A stretch of DNA of 33,625 bases from Bacillota bacterium (GTDB lineage Bacteria; Bacillota; Limnochordia; Limnochordales; DUMU01). The notes below the pieces were generated by a model, which saw only the letters and a program-made list of their open reading frames with translations, was not told the DNA's origin and did not search any database. Each line of letters begins with the position of its first letter. Within the stretch, counting starts at the first letter, position 1. The stretch spans positions 1 through 33,625 of the forward strand of contig DUMU01000022.1 in assembly GCA_012839805.1 (NCBI GenBank), in the 5' to 3' direction. Positions 7,301 through 16,557 of the stretch are shown in pieces. Both the position numbers and the translations under genes were made by a program.

Positions 7301-8662
7301 ATGGGGAGCTTGTCGACGAGCACGTGTGGGATTAGAACGGCACGGAACGGCCGGCCGGCGCCACTTACGGCAGTGCTGGTGACTTCCGTCCTGACCACGG
7401 CTTTAGCCGCCGGCCTGCTGGCGACCGCCACGACCGCAGTTGGGGCTGTCGGCGGGCAGAGCATCACCTACATGGCATACATCAGCCCGCAGCAGGCCCA
7501 GGCGCTGAAGAAGCTAACCGACGCGTTTTACAAGCAGACCGGCATCGAGGTCAAATTACTCAACGTCCCGTGGTATGACGTCTGGACCAAAATGAAACTC
7601 ATGATTGCGGCAGGAACGCCTCCCGATGTCTACGGCGGTGGCGTATACGCCTACGATATCGCTGCCATGGGTGCATTAGTCGATCTGACGCCCTACCTGC
7701 AGAGAGATCATCTTTCTCTGTCGAACTTCTTCGCCGCGGGCGTGGCTGCCCCTCGCTACGGTTCCATCCAGTACGGACTTCCTTTCGGCATCAACACCAC
7801 CCTGCTTGCCTATAACGCCGACATGGTGGAGGAGGCAGGGCTATCTCCCCCTGGAACTTGGAAAGACAAGGATTGGTGGACCTGGGACAAGTACGCCGAG
7901 TATGCGAAGAAGATGACAAAGGACACCAACGGCGACGGTTCTCCCGACATCTTTGGCGGAGTGGCTTGGCCACAGGGATCTTTGGACGTCCCCTGGATGT
8001 TCGGAACAGGGTGGTTGTCTCCAGACTTGAAACGCACGATCATAGACTCACCGGGAGCTATTCGCTCGTTTACGTTCGTTCGCCGGATGATTTACGAGTT
8101 GAAGGCAGCTCCCACACCAGACCAGTTCGGTGCTTTCGGTTACGGGATCAGTGCGGGCAAGATTGCGATGGGCTCCATCGGCACTTGGGATGTCAGTAAC
8201 TATCCGACCGTGATCAAGGGCTTCAAGTGGAACGTAGCCGCCATGCCCATAGGGACAGACCTACCTCCCGGCGGTGGCTACGCCATGCCGGCCTATCCAG
8301 ACGGGTTCATCCTCTTTAAGGGTGGAAACGTCGAGGCAGCATGGCAATGGGTGAAGTTCATCCTGTTCAACGAGGAAAACCTGCGGTATTTTGCCGCCAA
8401 CGTCGTGGGGCAGATACCGGCGACTGTTACCGCCGCCCGGTGGTACATTGAGAACCTGCGCCAAAAGGCACCGTATCTCGACCTGGCGACGGTGTTGCAG
8501 GCTCCCGAGCACGCCCAGATCCAGCGGCTTTTCTTCACAACCCGCACCCACGACATCCAGGCCATCGCCGACGAGGGAGTCTGGAAAATCCTCGCCCCTA
8601 ATGCCGATGTGATGAACGAGGTGAAGACCCTGGCCAGCAAGATTCAGGGAATGCTGGACTGA
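7301..8662 (+). CDS. ABC sugar transporter, extracellular substrate-binding protein
   Basis: Family 1 (MalE/UgpB-like) solute-binding protein that would capture a saccharide outside the membrane and hand it to a permease. Residues 1 to about 49 form a signal sequence with a basic start and an Ala/Leu/Thr-rich core ending near TTAVGA; there is no lipobox Cys. The mature part shows the family signs: an alpha/beta start (ITYMAYISPQQAQALKKLTD), AAGTPPDVYGGG, TPYLQRD, YGLPFGINTTLLAYN and AWQWVKFI. ATG 7301 is chosen because AGGAGG lies 8 bases upstream. It runs opposite to most of the neighbouring glycan genes and converges on the next binding-protein gene. No permease or ATPase gene is in the window. 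Confidence 0.9.
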   Translation: MGSLSTSTCGIRTARNGRPAPLTAVLVTSVLTTALAAGLLATATTAVGAVGGQSITYMAYISPQQAQALKKLTDAFYKQTGIEVKLLNVPWYDVWTKMKLMIAAGTPPDVYGGGVYAYDIAAMGALVDLTPYLQRDHLSLSNFFAAGVAAPRYGSIQYGLPFGINTTLLAYNADMVEEAGLSPPGTWKDKDWWTWDKYAEYAKKMTKDTNGDGSPDIFGGVAWPQGSLDVPWMFGTGWLSPDLKRTIIDSPGAIRSFTFVRRMIYELKAAPTPDQFGAFGYGISAGKIAMGSIGTWDVSNYPTVIKGFKWNVAAMPIGTDLPPGGGYAMPAYPDGFILFKGGNVEAAWQWVKFILFNEENLRYFAANVVGQIPATVTAARWYIENLRQKAPYLDLATVLQAPEHAQIQRLFFTTRTHDIQAIADEGVWKILAPNADVMNEVKTLASKIQGMLD

Positions 8663-8703
8663 ACCGCCTTGCTGGCCGGTCGGTGTCGGGCGGATGCCCC
8701 GGT

Positions 8704-8735
8704 GCCAGTGGCCGGCCCGTCGACCGGCCACTGGC
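8704..8735. terminator. Hairpin between two convergent binding-protein genes
   Basis: GCCAGTGGCCGG (8704-8715) pairs perfectly with CCGGCCACTGGC (8724-8735) around an 8-base loop. It lies between the stops of two converging genes and could serve both strands. No T-tract follows it. Confidence 0.5.
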
Positions 8736-8751
8736 GCGAACTGCTAGCCTG

Positions 8752-10140
8752 CTAGCCGCGCCGGGTTCGCAGCGCCCTTTGAATCTGCAGGTCGATCTGG
8801 TGAGCGATCCCGGCCGCTACCTCTTCCACAGGTATGCTTCCGAAGAACAGCGCGTCGGCCTGAGCCCAGAGGACGTTCTGGTAGGGGAAGGTGACCAGCG
8901 GCACGTTTCGCCCGTACCGTATCACCTGCTCGGCAAAGATCCAGGCCTGGCGCGGGGACTGGCCTTCCTTCGTCACCTCGGCTACCCACTCCCGCAGCAG
9001 GGACTGGCGGGGCGGCAGGCTCCGGGCGGGCTGAACTATGAGCACCCTTAGGGCCGCCGGCGAGGCCAGGAATTTCACCAGTTCCCAGGCGGCGTCGATA
9101 TGGGCGGTTTTCCTGCTGATAGCCCATCCGCCGCCGGTGGCGGAAACCACCCGCTTTCCGGAACGCGAGCGCGGCAGCATAGTGACATCAAAGGTGAACC
9201 GGTTGCGCTTCCTTTGCTGTAGTACCGACCACGACCCGTCCAGAGTCATGGCCGCCCGCCCTTCCGAGAAGACCAACCACCGGTTGGCTTCGTTAGGCCA
9301 GGGAGCGACGTGGTAGGTCCTGCTCACGTCGGCGATCATCTTGAGGGCGTTGATCGACGCGGGCTCGGTGATGGCACACTTGGTGTAGTCGTCGTTGAAA
9401 AGACGCCCGCCTTCGGTCAACAGGAACCCTTCGAGATACTGGCTCATCCACCAGTCATACACATCGCCGAGCCCCCAAACAGCCGTTTTCTCCCCGCTGC
9501 GCCTGGTCAACTTCCGAGCCGCTTCTATCACGTCCGGCCAGGTCCAGTTATCGTCGGGGTATCGCAGCCCCATCTGGTCGAAAAGGTCAGCGTTGTACCA
9601 GAGGCCGATCGAAGAAAGATCATAGGGCAAAGCCCACCACTTGCCCTGATATTGTAACTCGGGAATCTGGGCGCCGATGAAGTCCTCGATGCGAAGCTCT
9701 TCCGCATCCCGGCGAACCAAGGGATCGATGTCATAGACAAAGCCTTCGGCTGCAAAACGCCGGTCTGTACCCGGACGTACGTAGAAAACGTCAGCCAAGG
9801 TTCCTGCAACGGCGGCCGTCGTCACCTTAACGTAATAGTTATCCTGGTCACCCGTAGGTGTGTTGGAGAGATCCACCTCGATGTCGGGATGTAACTTTTC
9901 GAACTGCTTAACCACCTCTACGAAAAGTGGCTCTTCCTCTACACCATGGTTTATCCAGAGTTTGATCGTCGTCTTCGCCGACCCACACTGAGGCAAAGCG
10001 ACGACAGCCATGACCGCCATCAGCCAAACAAGAAATGTCGTGAAGTACCATGCTCTTGATCCAAACGATAGAACTCGCCTTGGCAATGCACCACCGTCAT
10101 AACTCTTCGGACGGCCCCAGCCTTCCACGAACTTTACCAT
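8752..10140 (-). CDS. ABC sugar transporter, extracellular substrate-binding protein
   Basis: Family 1 solute-binding protein, 462 residues from the ATG at 10140. A long basic leader precedes a membrane-spanning stretch (WYFTTFLVWLMAVMAVVALP) and then QCGSAKTTIKLW. The Cys might be a lipidation site, though the preceding residues (ALPQ) fit a lipobox poorly. Family signs are VEVVKQFEKLHPDIEVDL, WWALPYDLSSIGLWYNADLF, WTWPDVIEAARKLT and AAWELVKFLASPAA. GTGGGG stands 6 bases before the chosen ATG; a second ATG five codons upstream has none at a workable distance. It follows the GH42-like gene by 88 bases on the same strand and probably ends that operon, which suggests it binds the product of the neighbouring glycosidase. 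Confidence 0.88.
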   Translation of the reverse strand: MVKFVEGWGRPKSYDGGALPRRVLSFGSRAWYFTTFLVWLMAVMAVVALPQCGSAKTTIKLWINHGVEEEPLFVEVVKQFEKLHPDIEVDLSNTPTGDQDNYYVKVTTAAVAGTLADVFYVRPGTDRRFAAEGFVYDIDPLVRRDAEELRIEDFIGAQIPELQYQGKWWALPYDLSSIGLWYNADLFDQMGLRYPDDNWTWPDVIEAARKLTRRSGEKTAVWGLGDVYDWWMSQYLEGFLLTEGGRLFNDDYTKCAITEPASINALKMIADVSRTYHVAPWPNEANRWLVFSEGRAAMTLDGSWSVLQQRKRNRFTFDVTMLPRSRSGKRVVSATGGGWAISRKTAHIDAAWELVKFLASPAALRVLIVQPARSLPPRQSLLREWVAEVTKEGQSPRQAWIFAEQVIRYGRNVPLVTFPYQNVLWAQADALFFGSIPVEEVAAGIAHQIDLQIQRALRTRRG

Positions 10141-10228
10141 CACAATCCCCACCATCCCCCTGACCAGCCTTTAAGCCCTCTCGGGCCACGATTGCGCCGC
10201 CTTTTGTCTTTCCTAATTATGTCTTTTC

Positions 10229-12460
10229 TCAATTACTGTCGTCATAGCACAGTTGTAGCCAGCGCGTCTTCCCCGCGGCCATGTCAAAGGAGTACTGTGT
10301 GACACCGTCGGCCAGTAGCTCGCGGGTAATCGTGTCAATCACCCGGCCCGGGCGGGGCAAATAGATGATCTTTTGCCCGGCAGTGGTCGCATGGATGCTC
10401 AGGAAATCCCCGTTCACCTGGAGCACGTCGTTACTACGACAGTACACGGGTACACCGGCAAAGTCGGCGATCGCCCGGATGATCTCCGGCGACAACATCC
10501 AGCTACCGTAGAAGATTGAACTCCACCCGCTCTGCTCGTGCCACGGCCGCTCTCCGTCCTCCACCTTGAGCACGGCGAACGCGGGTTCATCGCTGCCGGC
10601 ATATTTCCCCAGGACCGTGACACCAGGCCCGGCGGCTACCGAGTAGAGCTGCACGCGAGGAGTCTCGCCCCAACTCTTGCCAGCTACCTCCCGCCAGGGC
10701 CCTTGTAACTCCGTCTCCATCGCAATCGTTCCGCGATAGCGCCCTCCTGGCAAAACCTTGATCTGAAACCCAGTAGTCCGCTCAGGATCAGCGTCCTGGC
10801 CCGCGACGTCCCCGGCATACACCCAAACCAGCACATTTCCGTCTTTCTTCAGCTTATCTATACCAGCGCGCTCCTCGGGCGTCAGGTAATACGCGTTCAG
10901 GAACACATAGACCTTGGGGCCTACTACTTGGCCCCTTACCACATCGTCCAGCAAATAGAGGCCGTATGAAACCCCCGAATGCTGGATCGCGCTGCGCTGC
11001 TTTCCGAGAAGGACCCCATTTACCGACTCCCCGTGCGTGGTAAGGAAGAAGCTCTTTTCACTGACCACGAAGGCAACATCAGGGGCAAAGGGACCTGCGC
11101 CTTCGTAGTAGCGTTCCATTGCTTGACGCATCGTAGCGATGTTTGCCCACAACTCCTCGTCAGCGAGCCACCCCTTCGACCAGAGGTCCATCCACCACAA
11201 GCCGCCCCGGTGAACCGCCACCGCCCCCAGATTCCGTCGGTGAACCGCGATGGTTTCCTCCCTCGTGTCCACCCTGAGATTGAACCCGGCATCCGGGTCA
11301 TCCGGACCGGATAGAAAAGTCCGAGTATCGTCCTCTTGCATCCAGATCTTGCCATGGAGCAGAGCCGAATCCACAGGCCCCATGAAAGGTCCTCCGCCCG
11401 TGCAACGGCGGTCATAGTAGCTAAAAGGTGAAGCGATGAGGTCGATGTCGGGACTGGTGAGAATTCTGTCAAGTGCAAGATGCCCGGAGTTAGAGTCGGG
11501 GAGCTCGAAAAGGTATCCGTAGAAGACCGCCACCAGTTTGGTACCGCCGGTCAAGCTCTTCACCTGGTGCGCAAAGTTGAGTATCCGTTCAGCCACGATT
11601 TGTGAACCGTACTCGAAAAAGTCGATCACCGGCCGGTCTTTCACCACATCGAGGAGCATCGAACGGGTATATCCTGACGTGGTCGACGGTATGGTCACCT
11701 CGGTCTCGCTGATCGACTCTCTCCCCCACGCGCGGGCCAATGCCTCAGTACTCCCGTACTTCCGAAGAAGCCAAATCCAAAAGACCTTACGGTTGGCGCC
11801 CGAAATGTCGTTGCCCTTTTCCCGGTATCCCAGGTGGAACCATTCGTCGGTGTTGCCGTAGGCCAGGTGGTAGCCTATCACGTGTTCTGCATAGCGGGGA
11901 TTGGCTTCAATGTGATTAACCAAAGCTGCCAGAGCCTGCTCCGTCTGCTCCACCCAGAAGGGCGAAGCAAGCGAGAATACCGATTGGGTCCCGTCGCCAT
12001 AGGTAATCAGTTCGTCTCCGTGTAGTACCGCCCAATCCTGCACATTGGGAGGCTGCAGGCGAACGCGTGGCATGATCAAAGCCTCGGGGTACACACTCAA
12101 GATGAAATCCAGCCAGGTATCGAGCGATTCATAGTTGTACTTGCCGTTCACCTTCCAGGGCAGCGACGTAATGAAAGTTATGAACGGTACCCCGGCCTGG
12201 CGGGCTAATTGGATCTCCTTGCCGATGGTAGCGACGGTCTCCTCCGTCGCCCGAACTTCAGTGTTGACAAAGAGCATCAGCGGCGGTAGACGCCGGCCGT
12301 TCACCTCTATCCACGGGCCGACCGCGGTGACCACTCGCACCTTACTACCGGTAGCATTACCACTCGCAAATGCCGCTTCCGCCCGGACTGCGGGGGCGGA
12401 AAGCAGCGTCGCCCCCGCCCCGGCCATCGCCAACCAGATTGCCCATCCAGCCCTCCGCAT
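10229..12460 (-). CDS. Secreted GH42-like glycoside hydrolase with beta-galactosidase trimerisation-like domain
   Basis: Clan GH-A glycosidase; substrate not identifiable. Residues 1-28 are a signal peptide ending at VRAEA. The TIM barrel (about 45-400) resembles GH42: the strand-4 region HLAYGNTDEW offers Glu206 as acid/base, followed by WIWLLRKYGSTEALARAWG, a pattern close to the 'W...YG.IE.LN.AWG' of GH42. GKIWMQEDDTRTF offers Glu376 as nucleophile, near to the E-D-D-x-R-T-H pattern of related proteins. Residues about 440-620 look like the flavodoxin-like trimerisation domain (FAPDVAFVVSEKS, VYVFLNAYYLTPEERAGIDK). Catalytic assignments are by analogy. It lies between a carbohydrate-binding protein gene (39 bases upstream) and a binding-protein gene. 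GH family could also be a GH42 neighbour. Confidence 0.75.
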   Translation of the reverse strand: MRRAGWAIWLAMAGAGATLLSAPAVRAEAAFASGNATGSKVRVVTAVGPWIEVNGRRLPPLMLFVNTEVRATEETVATIGKEIQLARQAGVPFITFITSLPWKVNGKYNYESLDTWLDFILSVYPEALIMPRVRLQPPNVQDWAVLHGDELITYGDGTQSVFSLASPFWVEQTEQALAALVNHIEANPRYAEHVIGYHLAYGNTDEWFHLGYREKGNDISGANRKVFWIWLLRKYGSTEALARAWGRESISETEVTIPSTTSGYTRSMLLDVVKDRPVIDFFEYGSQIVAERILNFAHQVKSLTGGTKLVAVFYGYLFELPDSNSGHLALDRILTSPDIDLIASPFSYYDRRCTGGGPFMGPVDSALLHGKIWMQEDDTRTFLSGPDDPDAGFNLRVDTREETIAVHRRNLGAVAVHRGGLWWMDLWSKGWLADEELWANIATMRQAMERYYEGAGPFAPDVAFVVSEKSFFLTTHGESVNGVLLGKQRSAIQHSGVSYGLYLLDDVVRGQVVGPKVYVFLNAYYLTPEERAGIDKLKKDGNVLVWVYAGDVAGQDADPERTTGFQIKVLPGGRYRGTIAMETELQGPWREVAGKSWGETPRVQLYSVAAGPGVTVLGKYAGSDEPAFAVLKVEDGERPWHEQSGWSSIFYGSWMLSPEIIRAIADFAGVPVYCRSNDVLQVNGDFLSIHATTAGQKIIYLPRPGRVIDTITRELLADGVTQYSFDMAAGKTRWLQLCYDDSN

Positions 12461-12499
12461 GACGGCTCACGCTCCCCGGCGCCGGCGTCCTGGCAGCCC

Positions 12500-13153
12500 T
12501 TAGTTTTCATTCGAATAGACCAGCGGGCCCTTTAGCTCCGCGGGTACTGCCTCTTCAGGGAGAAAGACAAAGCCGGTCCACCAGGCCTGGTCGTCCAGTT
12601 CCCATGTACCGAGACTCGTTCCCTGGATCGTGATGTAAGCCACGTTTTTCGCAGGAACGTAAACCACCCGGTGCAGCTGCCAGCCGGTCACCCCGGTTTG
12701 CCCGCCGCTGTTCGGTACACCCTTTTCGCGAGAGTACTCATACTGTATTACCTGGTCGGCCCGGTCATACGCCGCGATCGTCAGCCGGGCAAAGCAATCC
12801 TTGGCGCGTATAGAAGTCTTCACCCACGCAAAAGCGTAATACTTCTTGCCCGGTTCCAGGTTATAAATCCGCTGGTAGACGAGATCGTAATCCTGGCCGC
12901 CGGTGATGCTCACGGCTTTCCCACCAAAGAGCCCGGCGTCATCCACGAACCATGCAAACGTTCCGCCAGGGCCCCAGATGCTCCACGAGTCCAAACCGGC
13001 CTGGAAGGCTGGATTCTTTACCTTGTTCTGAGGCGAGTTCAGCAGATCCTCATACGGCACATCAGCCAGCGCAGTAACGGAAGAAATACTAGCCAGGACA
13101 AGCAACATCATTGTGCCCGCCAACAATGTCTTACTCAGGGTTCGAGCTTTCAT
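12500..13153 (-). CDS. Secreted carbohydrate-binding protein (CBM4/9, CenC-like)
   Basis: A 217-residue exported protein with no catalytic domain. Residues 1-30 are a signal peptide (MKARTLSKTLLAGTMMLLVL, cleavage near ALA-D). The mature part is a single beta-sandwich of the CenC type: VKNPAFQAGLDSWSIWGPGG, then QRIYNLEPGKKYYAFAWVKT and WQLHRVVYVPAKNVAYITIQ. The order 'N-F...W', 'Y.fs.wvk' and a closing 'D' strand is that of CBM4_9 modules. The likely role is holding a polysaccharide at the cell surface for the GH42-like enzyme encoded 39 bases downstream. GGAG precedes the ATG at a longish distance. Confidence 0.7.
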   Translation of the reverse strand: MKARTLSKTLLAGTMMLLVLASISSVTALADVPYEDLLNSPQNKVKNPAFQAGLDSWSIWGPGGTFAWFVDDAGLFGGKAVSITGGQDYDLVYQRIYNLEPGKKYYAFAWVKTSIRAKDCFARLTIAAYDRADQVIQYEYSREKGVPNSGGQTGVTGWQLHRVVYVPAKNVAYITIQGTSLGTWELDDQAWWTGFVFLPEEAVPAELKGPLVYSNEN

Positions 13154-13258
13154 TCTGACCGAACTCTCCTTTCTTATCGAGACCCTACCCGGTCAATTCA
13201 CTACTTCGGTCATTTCACGACTTCGGGCTGTGTGGCAACCATGTACCGTCTCGCCGGT

Positions 13259-15145
13259 CTACTCACCACCCCCCGCCAGGCCCAACGTAACGTCCAAAGG
13301 GACCTGGTAGGGTGGTTCCGGCCGCACGATGGCCAGCCTGGTCCTTACCCGGTCCCCGTTGCCCCGAACGGAAATGGCCAGAGTGTTAGTTCCTTTCTTC
13401 AAAGTCACGTTGGTGAACGTCCCTTCCTCAGGCCAGTGGTAGACGGGCCAGAAGGTCTTGCCCCCGTCGCTTTCCAGGACCGGTCGTCCGTTTAACTCCA
13501 CTTTCAGCGGCCGGGTAACCGCGACGATCAGCCGGACCGTCTGCTCCTGCCCGGCCTCTACCACCGTTTCGGCCCGGTGCCACTCTCGGCCCAGGACCTC
13601 ATCCGGCCACGGTATCTCGCTGGTCGGGCTGAACCGGACCAGGCGCTCTCCCCCCTCGAGGCAGATCTCCCAGCGGTGGGCCACGGCCAGGCTGAAGTTC
13701 ACCCGTTGAATCGTCCAGAGCGTGCCAAAACGGTGGCGGCGCAAAACGAGGACTACCGGTATCGTACCGGCCGCGCCGTCTGGCCTTGGCGCCAACGCAT
13801 GGTCCACCGAAAAGGTCACGGTCCGGATGACCGTCTGGGTGGCGCCCGGGGCGATGGCGAGGTCCCCGCCGATCAGGATCTCCTCGCCCCCCGGGAGGTT
13901 CAGGCAGGCTACGCCCTGCCACTCGTCGCGGCCTTGATTGGTAAAGCTCAGTCGCAGCGCGGTCTCGCGGCCGGGGACAACCACGGGCCCGTCAGGCCCC
14001 GCGTCGATGGTTACCACCATCTCCGGCTCCCGCACAGAAGAAATCGGTAGACAAAACCGGATGAGCCGCGGATCTTCGTTCACTATAGGGGGCTGATCCA
14101 CCATATAGGGCTGGTCCAAGGATACGAGCTCGCCGCCGGGCGGCTGCCCGACGGTTACCCCGGCGTCGTAGACCGAGAGCACCTCGTCGCAGACTGCCGC
14201 TACTCTCCGGGTGAGTTCATCCAGCGTTTGGGGGGCAGGAAAACCCGAGATTTCCTTGCTAACAACGATGCGATCGCCAATGGGCTTTACCCAACGATCG
14301 GGCAGCGCCTGCGCACCATGGATGATACCGAGAATCGCCCCTAGCGTCGCCGCGGTGCAGTCGGTGTCGTATCCGCAGTTTACCGCCTTCAGGAGCGAAT
14401 CTTCGAAATCACGACCACACAGCCAGCCCAGCATGGTAAAGGCAATGTTCTGCGGCGCGTTGGTGAAGTCCTCATGGCCGTATTTGGCCAGGATCCGCTC
14501 CCGCACCGCCAGCCAATCCAGTCCTTCCCGGCACCACCGGACGGTGTCCCGGACCGCGGCCCCCACCCGGCTGGATTCAGGCAGCATGGCCAGACCGATC
14601 TCTATGAGTTCATACGGGTCGTGGCGGACAAAGGCGGCGCTTTCCAGGGCGGCCAGGAATACCTCCCCCCAGACCCCTTCACCGCCGGCATGGTCTACCC
14701 ACCCGTCGGCCATAGCCAGCCGCCCCGCAAGCCTCGGCGCCCCCGGAGCCACCATCGCCCAGATCTCCGACCGGATAGGTGCTCCCATACAATCGATGAA
14801 CGGGTTGTCGTACCACCCGGCGGGTCCCGGCGGAATGCCGCGGCGTAGATTGGTCAGCGTGTACCCGTACTCTCCGTACTGGAATCCGACGTGGTCCAGC
14901 CATTCCTGGCACAACTGGGCGGTGGTCAGCCGTGCCCCGTACTGCTCGAGGGCATGTAATGACACGAGCTGGAGGTCCAGATCATCATTGGGGAGCGGCT
15001 CCGAGGATACCACCGGGTAAAAGGAAAGATGGAGCAGCTCTTTTCGCCCCTCCACCGGCCCGCCCAGCGTTCCGCCGATGTTCTTGCCCAGCCAGCCTCC
15101 GTACACCGAGCTCAGGTATTTCTCCCTGTCGAGAACGATTGGCAC
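13259..15145 (-). CDS. ADP-ribosylglycohydrolase-fold protein with C-terminal beta-rich region
   Basis: The N-terminal half (about 1-340) has the all-helical ADP-ribosylglycohydrolase fold: YLSSVYGGWLGKNIGGTLGG, the metal-site loop LPNDDLDLQLV, DHAGGEGVWGEVFLAALESA and the second metal site NCGYDTDCTAATLGAILG. The classical T-D-D-T is replaced by N-D-D-L-D, which marks a subgroup. Residues about 370-628 are beta-rich, with jelly-roll-like segments, and resemble nothing catalytic. There is no signal peptide. The GTG at 15145 is chosen (628 residues) because GGAG lies 5 bases before it and the protein then begins directly at the conserved fold; the open frame extends further up to 15283. It is first in a run with the CBM and GH42-like genes. 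The setting suggests a step in saccharide breakdown rather than protein de-ADP-ribosylation; this is inference. Confidence 0.8.
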   Translation of the reverse strand: MPIVLDREKYLSSVYGGWLGKNIGGTLGGPVEGRKELLHLSFYPVVSSEPLPNDDLDLQLVSLHALEQYGARLTTAQLCQEWLDHVGFQYGEYGYTLTNLRRGIPPGPAGWYDNPFIDCMGAPIRSEIWAMVAPGAPRLAGRLAMADGWVDHAGGEGVWGEVFLAALESAAFVRHDPYELIEIGLAMLPESSRVGAAVRDTVRWCREGLDWLAVRERILAKYGHEDFTNAPQNIAFTMLGWLCGRDFEDSLLKAVNCGYDTDCTAATLGAILGIIHGAQALPDRWVKPIGDRIVVSKEISGFPAPQTLDELTRRVAAVCDEVLSVYDAGVTVGQPPGGELVSLDQPYMVDQPPIVNEDPRLIRFCLPISSVREPEMVVTIDAGPDGPVVVPGRETALRLSFTNQGRDEWQGVACLNLPGGEEILIGGDLAIAPGATQTVIRTVTFSVDHALAPRPDGAAGTIPVVLVLRRHRFGTLWTIQRVNFSLAVAHRWEICLEGGERLVRFSPTSEIPWPDEVLGREWHRAETVVEAGQEQTVRLIVAVTRPLKVELNGRPVLESDGGKTFWPVYHWPEEGTFTNVTLKKGTNTLAISVRGNGDRVRTRLAIVRPEPPYQVPLDVTLGLAGGGE

Positions 15146-15325
15146 GACCTCTCCTACCCCCGTCCCCCCAGGCCCCGGGTTGCTTTCGTGGCCGGGATCG
15201 GCACCGCCGCCCGGCCGTGATGCCCGCGCTACACCAGTGGCCCGGAACTGGCCAACCACCCCGAGCCGGAGCGGCTCAACCACCCCACGTTTGTTTTTAC
15301 GTCGAACTCCTAGGGTTTTCTATGG

Positions 15326-15355
15326 ATTCTATTGACCCGAATTTGGACAGATTCG
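15326..15355 (-). promoter_or_regulatory. Possible promoter and operator upstream of the ADP-ribosylglycohydrolase-fold gene
   Basis: On the minus strand TAGAAT (15331-15326) could be a -10 box without a good -35. An inverted repeat CGAAT-8 nt-ATTCG (15338-15355) lies where the -35 would be. Weak -35 boxes are common where an AraC-type activator is needed, and such a gene is next door. The proposal is weak. Confidence 0.25.
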
Positions 15356-15426
15356 ACCTTGGTGTGCAATCCCGTGGGTAAGCGGGGTAAGCTTCCGGCC
15401 AGGTCCGCCGGCCGCGCCGGCTTCAG

Positions 15427-16338
15427 CTATTCCCGGTACTCACCGTAATAGGCGGCGATGAACTGGCGGGGCGACATGCCTTCACTGCGCCGGAATTCCC
15501 GGCTAAAGTAGGCAGGGTCAGAGTAGCCTACGGCGGCCGCCACTTCCTCCACCGTTTTGAACTCCGTGAGCTCGATGAGAAGCTTGCGGGCCTCCCGCAA
15601 CCGCAGGCTCCGTAGATATGCTTTGATGGTCATGCCGACCACTTTCCGGAAGACGCGCTCTATGTAGCTGTAGTTCAGGTGAAGTGCATCCCCGATCACG
15701 CTGGCATTGATAGGTTCGCGATAATGCTCCTGAAGGTATCGCTCCACCGCCCGTACTATTTCCAGTTCACGCGGCGAGGTGGGCCGCCGTAGAACTGTCT
15801 CTTTGGTGCCGTCGCTCTTTATCGTCTCGTACCCCTGGCCTAGCCTGGCGAGCAATGCCAGTATGTCCAGCAGGAGAGCCCCGGCCCGGCTCTTCGAGAA
15901 CGGCAGGCATTCCGTCCACTCAGCGATCAACTCCTTGAAGCGCTGGTGAACTTGAGGCGAATCGACGTGCCCCACCAGTGGCAGGCGAAGGTACTCGGAG
16001 TTCGGTCTACCTGCTTCAAGCCGGCCGCCCGTGTCGTTGCTCGTGACGTAGACCGGGCTCGGCTCCGTTCTGAACTGGGCAAAGCAGTACCCGGACGAGG
16101 GCTCGGCCTGCCCCCACGCCTGGTGCACCTGGTTGGGCATGAGGATGAGGAAGTCACCGTGGCGCAGGAAAAGGCGGTCATCGGCCCGACGGAACCGTAC
16201 CCCCCCGCCTTCTACCAGCACCAGCTGGTAGTTGGGGTTGCTGTGCTCCCGTTCCCTCCACGGCCGATGCGTATCGAGGATGTAGCCGGCCGCCGGAACC
16301 GTCACCCTCGAGCCGCCGTCGAATGCGAGGAACGCCAT
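15427..16338 (-). CDS. AraC-family transcriptional regulator
   Basis: A sugar-responsive DNA-binding regulator of the two-domain AraC type. The N-terminal half (about 15-110) is a cupin-like effector domain: NPNYQLVLVEGGGVRFRRAD, then HGDFLILMPNQVH. The C-terminal part (about 200-303) carries the double helix-turn-helix: INASVIGDALHLNYSYIERV, IKAYLRSLRLREARKLL and the closing signature VAAAVGYSDPAYFSREFRRS with MSPRQF. The protein is 303 residues, typical of the family. GGAGG stands about 10 bases before the ATG. It sits between the two glycan gene blocks and is the likely local activator of one or both, in particular the block starting at 15145. Confidence 0.92.
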   Translation of the reverse strand: MAFLAFDGGSRVTVPAAGYILDTHRPWREREHSNPNYQLVLVEGGGVRFRRADDRLFLRHGDFLILMPNQVHQAWGQAEPSSGYCFAQFRTEPSPVYVTSNDTGGRLEAGRPNSEYLRLPLVGHVDSPQVHQRFKELIAEWTECLPFSKSRAGALLLDILALLARLGQGYETIKSDGTKETVLRRPTSPRELEIVRAVERYLQEHYREPINASVIGDALHLNYSYIERVFRKVVGMTIKAYLRSLRLREARKLLIELTEFKTVEEVAAAVGYSDPAYFSREFRRSEGMSPRQFIAAYYGEYRE

Positions 16339-16439
16339 TGCGCCCTGGCCTCCCGTCCACGACCATGCCGCCTATCTATTTTTCGTCGCTTCTGACTCTC
16401 CTCCCTGTTGTGACCGTTGCCACGGCCGCTCTCACGCCC

Positions 16440-16467
16440 CCGCGGCCGCGCCCGGGCGCGGCCGCGG
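16440..16467. repeat. Perfect 28-bp GC palindrome
   Basis: The 28 bases centred on CCCGGG read the same on both strands (CCGCGGCCGCGC then its complement) with no spacer. It lies in the 219-base gap between the AraC-type gene start and the GH39-like gene stop. It could form a cruciform or an RNA hairpin ending the GH39-like transcript, but no T-tract accompanies it. Confidence 0.6.
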
Positions 16468-16557
16468 CGTGGCGGCAACGGGTACTCCGCAGTTCTTCAA
16501 CGGGCTCTCCCCCGCCCAACCCTCACTGTAGCAGCAGTTTCTTCGACACTCCCCTCG

